Source: Stagnihabitans sp038231395 (GTDB lineage: Bacteria; Pseudomonadota; Alphaproteobacteria; Rhodobacterales; Rhodobacteraceae). From it: a DNA stretch of 64,000 nt. Shown here piece after piece: positions 53,882-63,884 of the stretch. Below the pieces are notes generated by a model, which saw nothing but the letters and a program-made list of their open reading frames with translations, did no database searches and was not told where the DNA came from. The translations under genes were made by a program, and so were the position numbers. Numbering within the stretch: position 1 is the stretch's first letter; each line of letters starts with the position of its first letter. The stretch lies in contig JBBRLL010000002.1 in assembly GCA_038231395.1 (NCBI GenBank), positions 78,095 through 142,094 of the forward strand, read 5' to 3'.

Positions 53882-54106
53882 CGTGTTGGCTTCCAATTCC
53901 GGCAGGCGGTGCCTTTGCAAATTGCTCACAAAGGGCCTTGTGCCGCAAGTCCGGTTGCCCGTCCGTTGCGCGTAAAGAAACCTGCCGCCTGTGCGCCGCT
54001 GCCTGTGCCCGTGAAAGGTGTCAGCCGCGTCGCAAAAAAAGCAACGGAGCGGGATTTCAAGACGCGCCTTGCCGCCAAAGTTCTGCCGATCGTCACGGCG
54101 GCGCGG

Positions 54107-54622
54107 TCACCCCACGATTTTGGTAAAAACGGCAAGGGCCGCCTGCGCTGACCGAAAGGTGTTGGACAGCGCGTCGAGCGCCTGTTTGTCATCAACCGCT
54201 TCCTGTGCCGCGATCTTCAGTGCGGCTTCGGCCAGCCTTTGCCCCTCCGGATCGTTTCCGACCAGCCGCTTGAACACGTCGCTGTCCAAGCCTTCCGCCA
54301 CTTGACGACGATCAGCCTCCCGGTTGGCCAGGGTCTTGCCGATCGCACCACTGGCGGTTTGCAGCGCAGCCACAGCCATTGCGCTGAATTCGGCGAAGGG
54401 CTGCGACTGGACGGAGCTTGCGGCAGAGGGTTTGAACTCCGGTCCGTCGGGGATCAGAACCACGGTCCCCGCCGCGATCTTGGCGGGGTCAAGATGCGGA
54501 TTGGCGGCGCTGATCCGCGCCATCGCCGCATCGACCCGGTCTGGCTTCAGCCGCGACGGCGTGACGGTGGCCGCAAGGGTCTTCAGGTCAGTGTCCGTTT
54601 TCAGGATCAAAGGGCGCAGCAT
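54107..54622 (-). CDS. LysM-type protein at the end of the injection-system operon
   Basis: The ATG at 54622 has a GGAG site eight bases upstream, inside the first codons of the longer frame, so it is preferred over 54640. The 171-aa product begins with a LysM-like segment (TDLKTLAATVTPSRLKPDRV, then ISAANPHLDPAKIAAGTVVL and IPD, residues 9-65) and ends in a helical domain. LysM proteins are part of contractile injection systems, where they act at the tube-baseplate interface. It follows the beta-helix protein gene and closes the leftward operon. Confidence 0.68.
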   Translation of the reverse strand: MLRPLILKTDTDLKTLAATVTPSRLKPDRVDAAMARISAANPHLDPAKIAAGTVVLIPDGPEFKPSAASSVQSQPFAEFSAMAVAALQTASGAIGKTLANREADRRQVAEGLDSDVFKRLVGNDPEGQRLAEAALKIAAQEAVDDKQALDALSNTFRSAQAALAVFTKIVG

Positions 54623-54646
54623 CTTAACTCTCCATTCCAAAAAGGT

Positions 54647-57600
54647 TCAGAACCGCAGGTTCAGAACGTCCCAAGGTGCGGCAAGGCCCGCGCCGGACAA
54701 GGCGATGCCCCGCGTCGTGATATTGCCAAGAACCACAGCCGATTTCGCGGTGGCTTCGGTGATCACCACAGATTCCTCTTCGCCAGTGATGCGGTTGGCG
54801 TTCATGATGACGACCGGGGCGGCAATGGTTACCGCGACCTTGCCGTTCTGTCGGGCATCCACGCGATTGTCATTGAACAGGCATTGTGCCAGCGCAATTT
54901 CGGCCACCGGTGCATTGCCGCGCCCGTTGAGCACGTTGCCAAGCACCGATCCGCCCGGCCCGGCCGGGCTGTTGGCAGCCGCACCAAAGACCGAGGTCTG
55001 GACAAACGCCCGCCCCGCCCCCAACACCAACGTGCGGGCGGTGTCCAGTTGGACTGTGGCGAACGGGCCTGCCTTGCTGAACTGCGGCTGGCCTTGTCCG
55101 GCGCGCATCACCAAGGCCTGCCACGTGCCGTTGCTGGGCAGGGTGGTGAACAGGCTGTCACGCTCCACCCGGTTTTGTGCGACTTCGGCGTCCACCAGAG
55201 GGGCCAACACCATGATGCCAGCAGCGCTGCCGCCGAAATCACCGGGCGGGGCGAGGTCGGTGACCTCGTTGCCGCTGATCCGGACCCGCGCGACGGCCAT
55301 CGTCAGAATACCGGCGCGAAGGGTGGTTTGTGGTGACGAAAGACCGATGCGCTGCAAAGTGTTGCCGATGATGTTGGCCGTCTGCGCCCGGATCACCCCG
55401 ATGCCTATGACGGGTGGCAGGGCGATGCCTGCGGTCTGCGCATCAATGTCGCGCAGGTGGTTGTTTTCGATGGAAAGCGCTCCACCACTGGCGCTGTCGG
55501 TCAACAGGATGCCGTTGCCGCATCGGGTGATGATGTTGAGCTTGACGATCAGATCGGTGACCGGGGCGCTCACCACGATACCGGCCTCGCCAAACCCGGT
55601 GATCTGGTTGGCCAGCACGTGGCCCTGATCTATCCCGCTCTTGTCGGTTCCCGCCGCCAAAGCGATGCCGGTCCCGCTGTTGCCGGGAAAGGTGTTCCCC
55701 ACCTTGTTGTCGCAGACCCAGATGCCCTTGACGCCGCACCTGATGCCGCTGCCCCGGACATCGACCGTATTTTCCCGGATCGCGAAAGACGAGCCCGCAA
55801 GTCCGACACCCAAGGCAGAGATGGCCACCCCGTTGCACATCACGATGTCATTGCCGGTCACGCTGGTGTCCAGCAGGTGCAGGACTTGCCCATCCAGCAC
55901 GATGCCACTTTGCGCGCACCACAGGATGTTGTCCCGGATGTTCAGCGCCGCAGCCATCAGGAAAGCTGCCGGGCTGCCCTCCTCTACCGGAGCGGCGGCG
56001 TCGTTGGCCAAAATTCCCTGCGTCCCGAACACCACGTTGCGCTCTATCACGGCAGAGGCCACGAAACCCTGCAACGCAATCGCAGAGGCCCCGAAATCGC
56101 TGTTTTGCAGGACGGCGATCAGCAGGTCGCGCAGGGTCAGGCCGATGGCCGACTGCACGCTGATCGCCGGTTGTCGGGCGAGGGACAGGATGGCAAGGCT
56201 GTCGACCCCAATGGCCAGCGCGTTGCGGATCACAAAGGCCGAGCCTGCACAGGCGATCAGGGTGGCAGCCCCCTGACCATGGATCCGCAGCGCCTTGGTG
56301 CCGGTGATCAGGACCGGGGTGCGCAAAGCGAACTGGCCCGGCCCGATGCAGACCGTTCCGCCGGTCTGCGCCACCTTGTTGACCGCATCCTGAAGGGTGA
56401 AGGCGCCGCTGGCATGGCTTTCGGCGGTCACGCAAGCCGTGCAGCAGCACTCCTGCCCGCCGCTGACCGGGGGCCATGGCTGCCTGCAGTCGGTGACGGT
56501 CCCGGCCCCCACATCCCAGATCGCAAGCCGCGCATAGTGGTGATGGATGCCGCGCGGTGGTGCGCGGTTCAGCCCCTCGACCGACGCATCCGCCGTGCGG
56601 GCAGCAAACACCCAATGGTCGCCCGCGTGAAACCCTTCCGGCCCGGTCACATCAAAGCTGACCGTCACGCCGTTTTCCAACAGAAGCGTCACGCCAGAGG
56701 CCAGAACCGTGATCACCCCGGTTGACCCCACCGCATCCAGATCCTGCACCTGAACCGGCGTACCGCTGACATCGGTGCGGAAAATCCGGCCAGACTGCTC
56801 CCACTTGCGGACCCGAAGGTTGCGCTGGTCGGCAAACACGCTGTCGGGAAACGCCCCCGGCAGCGTGGCGGCGGGTAGGGCGGGCGCGAAGGTGATCCGC
56901 CGGGTTGCTGCATCGACGGTGATCTTGCGCATCTCACCTGACCCTTGTGAGAATTCGCGCTCGTCGTCCAGAACCTCGACCCAGTCGCCGGTCTTGAAGG
57001 CCAAAAGGTCATCCCGCCCCAGACTGACCAGTTCCAACTCGCTGGCCGAGATGATCGAGGCGACTCGGCTGGCGATGCTGGCATTCTCGCGCGACCATTT
57101 GAAAGTGGCGGTGCCGGTCTGGCCGGGGTCTTGAATCTCCACCCGGTAAAGCTGGTTCTCCAGCCCGCGATAGCCACCGGTGGGCGGCAGTTCGCAGGGG
57201 TCATCGACCGGGGCCACCTCAAACGTGCCGGTCGTCAGCACGCCGGTCGACGGTGCTATCACCGCGTCCCAGCCGGGCACGTCGCCATCCGGGGTGGCAC
57301 AGGTGGTGCCCTGTCCGGCGTCGTCGCCCAGCACCCGAAGCTGCCACACCGTCTGGATGCGAGAGCTGGTGTCGACGCCCACCGCACTTTCCACCAGATC
57401 AGGCGCTTCGACAAAGGTCACTTCGCGGTCCCAGACATCCAGATAGACCAGATGCCGTCCGGCCTCTGGCAAGGCCGGCGGATTGGGGAAATAGGGCTGC
57501 GCGTCATAGGAAATCGGGTTTACGAACTGGCGTTCGGCAAGAAGGTCGTCAAACATCTGATCGCCGGCAAGGGTCGACTGTGCGCCATGGTTCTCTGCCA

Positions 57601-57856
57601 GAAGCCCATCGACATAGAGCCTGCCTTTGCCTGCCGTCAGCGTGGATCCCGCAACTGCAATCTTGAACGCATCCACCGTCGTCGCCGAAACGGTGGCACG
57701 GCCCAGAACGTCGCTTGCCAGCGCGCGCAGGCGGCGGTCGATGATCTCTACCAGTTCGTTGGTGTCGGCATCCAGCAACAGGCCGCCCTGCTTTAACTCC
57801 ACCCCGGCGAAATCCAGCAGCGGGTTCAGCCGCACACGCGAAAAATCAGTACCCAT
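54647..57856 (-). CDS. Large beta-helix protein (DUF6519 type), fibre-like component of the injection system
   Basis: A 1069-aa protein with a GGGAGGA ribosome-binding site. The first about 460 residues start MGTDFSRVRLNPLLDFAGVE and LLLDADTNELVEIIDRRLRA, the pattern of DUF6519. A cysteine cluster (ECCCTACVT, near residue 470) separates this from a right-handed parallel beta-helix of repeated short strands (VIERNVVFGTQGI, RENTVDVRGSGIR, LIVKLNIITRCGNGILL). Proteins of this type accompany baseplate genes in eCIS-like loci. A role as fibre, spike collar or cargo carrier is inferred. It has no signal peptide, fitting assembly in the cytoplasm. Confidence 0.72.
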   Translation of the reverse strand: MGTDFSRVRLNPLLDFAGVELKQGGLLLDADTNELVEIIDRRLRALASDVLGRATVSATTVDAFKIAVAGSTLTAGKGRLYVDGLLAENHGAQSTLAGDQMFDDLLAERQFVNPISYDAQPYFPNPPALPEAGRHLVYLDVWDREVTFVEAPDLVESAVGVDTSSRIQTVWQLRVLGDDAGQGTTCATPDGDVPGWDAVIAPSTGVLTTGTFEVAPVDDPCELPPTGGYRGLENQLYRVEIQDPGQTGTATFKWSRENASIASRVASIISASELELVSLGRDDLLAFKTGDWVEVLDDEREFSQGSGEMRKITVDAATRRITFAPALPAATLPGAFPDSVFADQRNLRVRKWEQSGRIFRTDVSGTPVQVQDLDAVGSTGVITVLASGVTLLLENGVTVSFDVTGPEGFHAGDHWVFAARTADASVEGLNRAPPRGIHHHYARLAIWDVGAGTVTDCRQPWPPVSGGQECCCTACVTAESHASGAFTLQDAVNKVAQTGGTVCIGPGQFALRTPVLITGTKALRIHGQGAATLIACAGSAFVIRNALAIGVDSLAILSLARQPAISVQSAIGLTLRDLLIAVLQNSDFGASAIALQGFVASAVIERNVVFGTQGILANDAAAPVEEGSPAAFLMAAALNIRDNILWCAQSGIVLDGQVLHLLDTSVTGNDIVMCNGVAISALGVGLAGSSFAIRENTVDVRGSGIRCGVKGIWVCDNKVGNTFPGNSGTGIALAAGTDKSGIDQGHVLANQITGFGEAGIVVSAPVTDLIVKLNIITRCGNGILLTDSASGGALSIENNHLRDIDAQTAGIALPPVIGIGVIRAQTANIIGNTLQRIGLSSPQTTLRAGILTMAVARVRISGNEVTDLAPPGDFGGSAAGIMVLAPLVDAEVAQNRVERDSLFTTLPSNGTWQALVMRAGQGQPQFSKAGPFATVQLDTARTLVLGAGRAFVQTSVFGAAANSPAGPGGSVLGNVLNGRGNAPVAEIALAQCLFNDNRVDARQNGKVAVTIAAPVVIMNANRITGEEESVVITEATAKSAVVLGNITTRGIALSGAGLAAPWDVLNLRF

Positions 57857-57898
57857 GATCGTCCTCCCTATCGACGTGCTGCGGCTGAGGGTGCGCCC

Positions 57899-60001
57899 CT
57901 AGCTCGCAAAGAAAATTCCGGCATGCAGGCCGAAGCGCAAATATTCATCAAGCCTGATGCCAAGGTTTGTCTCGCGTTGCGGTTGAAACAGGGCGTGCAA
58001 TACGCCCATCTCGCCGCCATCATCCGCCCCGGTGCGGATCGCCGCATCGGTGATCCGTCGCAGTTGGCCATAGGCTTCATCGCCGTAGCGCAAAGAGGTG
58101 AACTGCGGCAAAGCGGTGGGGTGCGCGCCGTCCGGGATGCAGTGAAACCGGCGCGGCGTGACGGAGCCTGCGGGCACAAAGGAAAACCGGATGCAGCCTT
58201 CTTGCCGCCGCTGGACGATGATCGGAGCAGGCCAGGGGTCAGCGGACGCCAAAGCCGCAAAGAAGATGCAGTTGGAGGCCAGCGTGATCTCTTTGGCATG
58301 AACCTTGCCGATCAGGGTACATTCCTTGGCGGTCAGCGCGGCACCCGGCCCGCCGGTCGCATCGCTGTAGGCCACGCCACCGGTAGCACCGGCATCGACG
58401 ATACAATCTGTCATCGTCACTTCGGCATCGGCCACCGCAATGATCGGCCCGGTGATGCAGCGTTCCAGCGTGACCCTGGCTTCGGGGTGATCAATGATCA
58501 GACTGGCAGCGCCGGGGAACATGGCAGAGCCGTCCGGGTTCAGGCCCAGACCCGGAACCAAGGTGCAATCGCGCAACACGATCTCGCGCCGTTCATGGTC
58601 GGCACTGGCCGCCAGATGCAACGCCCCGCCCGAGATGACCAGCCCGTCCAGCACCAGCCGTCCCCGCGCGCCTACGGCCAGCGTGATCTGCCCGCCTGCC
58701 GCGATCAAGGGCCGCGCCGGGTTGCTGGCCGCCACCACAACCTCCAACCCCGCAGCACCTTGGGCCAGCACATCATTGATCGTGAACACCGGCGTTTCGC
58801 TGTAAGTGCGGCTGTCGAGGATCAACAGCCGACCGCCACCGGCAATCTGGTCAAGTGCTGGTTGCAACGCCCCACCCGCAGCGACGGTCAGTTGCGGCAG
58901 CAGCCCGGCGCCTTCTGGCACGCGCTCATACTCCCCACCGCCAAAGCGCCGGGTGGCGCCATAGTGGAATGTCGCCGTCAAAGGTCCATCGGCGGGCGCG
59001 CCCAGCAGAACCCGGCCACGTTCAGGATCCACCCCGATAAATCCCGGCAGAACCGCAGCCTCGTGGTTCCAGCCAATCACCGCCCCGCCGCCATCCAGAA
59101 TGTCGCGCAAATCGCAGATGCGGATGTCCGCGACCGGCACCGGAGCATTGGCGCGCACCAGCAGCAGGCTTTCGCCAACACCGTAGTCATCGTCGGTGAT
59201 GGCATCAGGTGCAGGCACCGTACTTGATTGAGCGGCACGCACGGACATCGCCATCCGCCGCACGGACAGTGGCTCCGGCACGTTCACAGGCTCTGCCAGA
59301 TGCGCGATGTCATCCTCTGTCCTTGGCCGCCGATACAGTTGCAGATCGGCCCCAAGCGGGTTCATCCGAAAGCGCCGTCCGCCCGCGTCAGTGGGGTCGG
59401 GGACCAAAGGCAAATCGGTCAGGCGCAGCGCCAGCAGCCGCCATAAAAACAGGCCGATGTTGGGAATGTTATAGCGCCCGGTCCCGGTTTCGGGCCGCCG
59501 CATGTCGGGCGTATGGGCAAAGCGCCCAAAGGCCCCGCCGTCCAGAAACGTCGCCTCAAGGTCGCGCAAATTGGCGGTGGCTTTGGCGTGCGGGCGGATG
59601 TGGTTCATGAACTGGGTCGCGGTCAGCTGTTCAAAGAACTCCACCGCATGGGCGGGCCAGTCGGTCACATCATGCGCCAACTCCTCCAACATCAGGGCGG
59701 TGCCTTTGCGACGCCGGAAGGCGATCGTGTTGGCCACATCGGCACGCGGCGAAGCCACCTCTGGCGCCACACCGTGCAGAGGCCGGTAGCCGATCAGATC
59801 GCCAATGTAAGGCGCGACCCAATTGGCGCAGGTTTCGATGAACTGGTCGTCGTAAAGCTGATCAAGGTTTTCCTCCAGCACCGCAAACTGGTCGGCAAAG
59901 GCCGCAAGCAGGGCGCGCAGCGGTTCGCCCTGTTCGGCATCCCGCAAGCGGTAGACGGCTGGCATCAACTCGTACAGGCGCTGTGCGGTCAGACTGGTCA
60001 T
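57899..60001 (-). CDS. Tail-protein-I-like (TIGR02242-like) baseplate protein with extended C-terminus
   Basis: A 700-aa protein. The N-terminus (LYELMPAVYRLRDAEQGEPL, then FIETCANWVAPYIGDLIGYR and AFRRRKGTALMLEELAHDVT, residues 10-140) is the typical phage-tail-protein-I/TIGR02242 domain of contractile injection systems. A long beta-rich region follows to the end (GQITLAVGARGRLVLDGLVI), perhaps a beta-helix. It overlaps the upstream baseplate gene by four bases. It would connect baseplate wedges to fibres. Confidence 0.77.
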   Translation of the reverse strand: MTSLTAQRLYELMPAVYRLRDAEQGEPLRALLAAFADQFAVLEENLDQLYDDQFIETCANWVAPYIGDLIGYRPLHGVAPEVASPRADVANTIAFRRRKGTALMLEELAHDVTDWPAHAVEFFEQLTATQFMNHIRPHAKATANLRDLEATFLDGGAFGRFAHTPDMRRPETGTGRYNIPNIGLFLWRLLALRLTDLPLVPDPTDAGGRRFRMNPLGADLQLYRRPRTEDDIAHLAEPVNVPEPLSVRRMAMSVRAAQSSTVPAPDAITDDDYGVGESLLLVRANAPVPVADIRICDLRDILDGGGAVIGWNHEAAVLPGFIGVDPERGRVLLGAPADGPLTATFHYGATRRFGGGEYERVPEGAGLLPQLTVAAGGALQPALDQIAGGGRLLILDSRTYSETPVFTINDVLAQGAAGLEVVVAASNPARPLIAAGGQITLAVGARGRLVLDGLVISGGALHLAASADHERREIVLRDCTLVPGLGLNPDGSAMFPGAASLIIDHPEARVTLERCITGPIIAVADAEVTMTDCIVDAGATGGVAYSDATGGPGAALTAKECTLIGKVHAKEITLASNCIFFAALASADPWPAPIIVQRRQEGCIRFSFVPAGSVTPRRFHCIPDGAHPTALPQFTSLRYGDEAYGQLRRITDAAIRTGADDGGEMGVLHALFQPQRETNLGIRLDEYLRFGLHAGIFFAS

Positions 60002-62646
60002 GGCATCACCTCCAGCAGGTCAAGTGGCGCAGGGTCAAGCGTCAGAAGCTCTGACGCCAAGGCCACGCCCGCCTCCACCCGCATCCGCGCGGCGAGAAGC
60101 CGGGTTTGCAATGAGGCTGCCGTCTGTTGCGCAGGCCTTGTGCCGCCGTAAAGCCGGGTCAGATCGACCGCCACCACGCCCGGAACGCTTTGCGCCACCG
60201 CGATGACCACCGATTGCTGGACAGGCTCGCCCAGATTGCGCAGGTCGAACGAGAACCTGTCCCGCAATGCCGCCTCTACCGCGGGTAGAACCAAAGCCGG
60301 GTCATAGGCCGGATCAACCTTGACCTTAAGGCCAAGCCGGAAGGTGCTGGCCTGACCGGTCAGCAACGTCACCTGCACAAAGGGGTCGCCGCTGGCGCGC
60401 AGTGCAGCCGACAGGTTCTGCCAGACCGGGCTGGCTGGCGTCAAATCCGCGCCGTCCGGAGCAACCAGAGTAACCGCCACCGTTACACCCAACCGAGCTT
60501 GCAACACCGCCGCTTCTGCCTTGGCAATGCCGCTGAAGGCGCGGGCGAAATCCTCATAGTCCAGAACCGAGACGGTTCGGCCCAGCGTCCGGGTTGTCAC
60601 CGGAATGGTCGCCCGCGCCGCAGCCGCAGGCTCCGGATCGGTGCCGCCTTCGGTTGGCATCGGGTTGCTGACATTTTTAAGGCCAAGCGGCCGCGTCATC
60701 AACTGCGTCAGGCGGTCTGCGGCCAAGTTGCCCGCCTGCCCCAACCCTTTGCGATAGGTCGCACGGATGTTGTTGACCCCGCTTGGCAGGCGCGCGCCAC
60801 GGGTGCCATCGCCAAAACCGACGAACATCTGACCCAGTTCATTGGTTTCAACGGTATAGGCATGATCCGTCGCGGTCGTGCCGAACAAAGAGGGTTGTTC
60901 CTGCCATGCCACATCGCCGACCCGCACGGTCAACTCTGCCGCCGCACCAATCTCGTTGGCAGCAGCGCGGTAGGTCAGTGGCAGTTGCTTCAGTTCAAAC
61001 CGCTGAAACGACAGGCCGGAATTGCCGGAACCGAAAATCTGCGTCAGGCTCTCGCCATGCGAGGCCAGTGCCACATTGGCGTGCACCACAAGGCTACCGC
61101 ACACCAGATCATCGGCAAGCGGCTTGGAAACCTCCACCACAGTGCGGTTGGCGTTCTGGGCCATGACAGAAACCACAGTTGCCGAAACGACCACCGAAGC
61201 CTGATCCTTTGCCCTGATCCCGCGCAGGATCAGCTTTCTGCCCGGCAACAATCCATCCGCCGCCACTGCCAGTGGAATGGAGCCGCCGCTGATCGGCGTC
61301 GTGACCGGGCGTTCGGCCAGCGTCAGAAGTTCAGAGCGCGCAAAGACGGTGGTTTCGCGGACAAAGCCTGCAAAGGCCGTATCAAGACCAAAGCCCGCAA
61401 GGCTCAACCGCGTGACCTTGCCCGATAGCGCGAACTTGGCCAGCGACACTTCGGTGGTTGCGGTCACTCGATAAGGCACCGCTATGGCCGAAAACGGCAG
61501 GGACGCCGACGGCGTGTTGAAAGCGCCCTTCGCCAGTACCGCAAAACTGCGGCGTTCGGGGTCGGTTGCGACATCGGCGGCAATGTCGGACTGCAGTTGG
61601 TCCAGATCAACCGCGCCACCCGACGCATTCGCGGCCACATCTGAAATCGTGAAGTCGGGCCAGTCGCCGCTGTCTGCCGTGCCGTTCAGATAGCCGTGCT
61701 TGAAGGATCGGTTCATACTGCGCCACAACGGCGCGTTGCCGCCAAAAACCGCCGCCCGTTTGCGCAGGACGAACACGGCGACGGCAGGACTGCTGGTGGG
61801 AAGCGCGTTGTCCAGCACCCTCGCAAAGGTGACACGGGTGCGGGCATTGGCATTGTCCGCCTCCACCGCCGAAATGCAGCGGAAATTCCAGTGAAGTGCG
61901 GACGCCCCCGTCAAGAACGGAGCGCCCGCAAACAAAAGCCCGTCACCGGGACGCAGGCCGGTCGCCACCCCTTGCAACCACACGTCGCTGTCCCCCTCGA
62001 CCGGCAAATGCGCCTCACTGGTCCAGGGCCGAATCGCGTTCCAGACCGGGCGGGCGTCGGCCAGCGTTTCCACCAGCTCAAAGGTCTGGGGTTTTTCATC
62101 CGGGCCGGGCACGCTGCTAACCTTCAACCCGGCTTGCAACGTCAGGGCACTGGGGATGCCTGTCACGAAATTACCCGGCTCTGGCGGCAAGGCGGCAGGT
62201 GGGACTGGCGGCACGTCCAGCGCAAAGGCCAGCAAAGTTTCCGCCGCCACGCCGGGCTTCAGGCGATAGCCGACCAGTTTGCCCATCTCTTGCAACGAAA
62301 CCCGCTCCACCGCTGTGCGGAGCCAGAATTCATTGGCGATGCGGGTCTGATAAAACGTCAGCACATCTGCGGCGCTGGCAAAGGCGTCGATCAGTCCGAT
62401 GGTGAAATCCTCTTCATCCCGCGTGTGCAGATCGGTCAGCGGCTTGTATTTGGCTTGCGACAAGGCGGCATGCAGGCTGGCGCGGAACCGCGCATAGTCC
62501 CCGACGCGGTAGTCAATCACCGAAAGCCCGTCACGGTTGAAAACCCCGTGCGGCGTTTCAACGCTGACCCCGTCGCAGCAGCCGCAACAAGCGCTCCCGG
62601 CCAAGGGCAGGATACGCGGTTTCAGGTTTGGCACCGGCGCGCTCAT
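59998..62646 (-). CDS. Baseplate J-like assembly protein (TIGR02243-like)
   Basis: An 882-aa protein. The N-terminus has a cysteine-rich motif (GSACCGCCDGVSVETPHGVF) and then GLSVIDYRVGDYARFRASL, typical of the putative baseplate assembly family. The C-terminal baseplate-J part has FGDGTRGARLPSGVN near residue 600 and VSNPMPTEGGTDPEPAAAAR. It forms the baseplate wedge of a phage-like contractile apparatus. Four-base overlaps with both neighbours show tight co-translation. Confidence 0.83.
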   Translation of the reverse strand: MSAPVPNLKPRILPLAGSACCGCCDGVSVETPHGVFNRDGLSVIDYRVGDYARFRASLHAALSQAKYKPLTDLHTRDEEDFTIGLIDAFASAADVLTFYQTRIANEFWLRTAVERVSLQEMGKLVGYRLKPGVAAETLLAFALDVPPVPPAALPPEPGNFVTGIPSALTLQAGLKVSSVPGPDEKPQTFELVETLADARPVWNAIRPWTSEAHLPVEGDSDVWLQGVATGLRPGDGLLFAGAPFLTGASALHWNFRCISAVEADNANARTRVTFARVLDNALPTSSPAVAVFVLRKRAAVFGGNAPLWRSMNRSFKHGYLNGTADSGDWPDFTISDVAANASGGAVDLDQLQSDIAADVATDPERRSFAVLAKGAFNTPSASLPFSAIAVPYRVTATTEVSLAKFALSGKVTRLSLAGFGLDTAFAGFVRETTVFARSELLTLAERPVTTPISGGSIPLAVAADGLLPGRKLILRGIRAKDQASVVVSATVVSVMAQNANRTVVEVSKPLADDLVCGSLVVHANVALASHGESLTQIFGSGNSGLSFQRFELKQLPLTYRAAANEIGAAAELTVRVGDVAWQEQPSLFGTTATDHAYTVETNELGQMFVGFGDGTRGARLPSGVNNIRATYRKGLGQAGNLAADRLTQLMTRPLGLKNVSNPMPTEGGTDPEPAAAARATIPVTTRTLGRTVSVLDYEDFARAFSGIAKAEAAVLQARLGVTVAVTLVAPDGADLTPASPVWQNLSAALRASGDPFVQVTLLTGQASTFRLGLKVKVDPAYDPALVLPAVEAALRDRFSFDLRNLGEPVQQSVVIAVAQSVPGVVAVDLTRLYGGTRPAQQTAASLQTRLLAARMRVEAGVALASELLTLDPAPLDLLEVMP

Positions 62647-63854
62647 TTTCCACCTCCTGCAACCAGGGTCAGCCGACCGCGCTCTGGAAAGCTTGGGTCA
62701 TTGGCCAGTTGGCCAATCTCCAGCCCGGCGATCGGAATGACACCATTGGCCAGCGAGATAGGGTCGGGATTGACCAGCCGCTGAAACAGATCGGGGCGGA
62801 CCGCGTCGACACCCTCAACCCCTTGCGCCGCAGCGATGACCGGGCTCAGATAAACCGGCTGGCCGAAGGTGAAATTGTCCGGGTGAAACAGGCCAAGGCT
62901 GCCATCGGGCAGCACTTCGCTTGACAGGACGCGGCCAACCGCCTGCATCACGTCGGCGCGGAAATAGTCGTCCTTCACGCAGACATGCAGGCCAAGGTCC
63001 AGTGGGATGAACTGCGGAGTGTTGATCTCCAGATCATAGCCCGCCATTCGAAACCGCTCCAGATGGCGGCGCAGGCGCGTCTCGAACGGGTCATCCACCG
63101 CAAGATCGCCGAAACGGTCCGGCGTGACAAAAACGGTATGCCAGCTGCCGGTCCAGCGGAAGTTGGCAGAGGCGCGCTGCACATCGGGGCGGCGTTGGGC
63201 AACGGCTGCGTAATCGCCGGGGGTGACGGCGCGCTCTTGCGTGCGAAAGGCTTGCGGCGCATCCCGTCGCACCACCTCGATGCTTTCCGGCTCAATCCCG
63301 CCGGCAGCGGCCATCGGGTTGCGGATCGCTGTAAAAACCCCGTTCGTCACGCTGACCAGATGCGCCAGCGCTTCTTGCCCGACATTGCCCTTGATGCCAT
63401 TGCCAACACGGTAGCTGGTCACAAACCCGGTCCCCGGATCGGGCCGTTTGCCATGATCGTCATCGCCAAAACGCAGGCGGGCACGACCGGAGTTTTCCAA
63501 CTCGACCACGAAGTCCGTCGCATCCGCAGCGCTTGACAAAAGATCGCGCCGGACGGTCCAGTTTTCACTGACTGCCAGCAAAGTGCCGGTCAGATCGGTG
63601 ACCAACGGTTGGGCGGTGCGGGCGTCAATCGCCAGCAGCGCACTGGCGGGCCACCACATCTCATCGGCGCTGATCGGCACAGCAAGCAGGCTCGCCACAT
63701 CAAAACCGTGCGACAGCGGCGCTTTGGCCAAGGCAGGGCGGTAGCGTGGTGCAATCGTCACCGGATCTGGCACATCACAACAGCCGATGCCTGCAACGGC
63801 CAGAACCTGACTGACCTGCGGCACCAGTCCCAAATCCTCGCCACCAACCCGCAA
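62643..63854 (-). CDS. Second baseplate J-like protein, N-terminal half missing
   Basis: A frame of 403 codons from the TTG at 63854, in fact open to a stop at 63885-63887, with no good start codon or ribosome-binding site. It matches only the C-terminal half of the family: RFGDDDHGKRPDPGTGFV near residue 128, YRVGNGIKGNVGQEALAHLV, then RAVTPGDYAAVAQRRPDVQ. In the 882-aa neighbour the corresponding FGD motif lies near residue 600, with about the same length after it. About 450-500 N-terminal residues are therefore absent. It is most simply a truncated gene, perhaps cut by an insertion at the window edge. Confidence 0.72.
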   Translation of the reverse strand: MRVGGEDLGLVPQVSQVLAVAGIGCCDVPDPVTIAPRYRPALAKAPLSHGFDVASLLAVPISADEMWWPASALLAIDARTAQPLVTDLTGTLLAVSENWTVRRDLLSSAADATDFVVELENSGRARLRFGDDDHGKRPDPGTGFVTSYRVGNGIKGNVGQEALAHLVSVTNGVFTAIRNPMAAAGGIEPESIEVVRRDAPQAFRTQERAVTPGDYAAVAQRRPDVQRASANFRWTGSWHTVFVTPDRFGDLAVDDPFETRLRRHLERFRMAGYDLEINTPQFIPLDLGLHVCVKDDYFRADVMQAVGRVLSSEVLPDGSLGLFHPDNFTFGQPVYLSPVIAAAQGVEGVDAVRPDLFQRLVNPDPISLANGVIPIAGLEIGQLANDPSFPERGRLTLVAGGGK

Positions 63855-63884
63855 TCCGTGGTGGGAGTGGACAAAACATGGGGG

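Noticed and set aside
53909..54151. Small plus-strand frame (80 codons) between the MFS exporter and the LysM gene
   Set aside because: No ribosome-binding site, basic low-complexity sequence, and it overlaps the end of the LysM gene.
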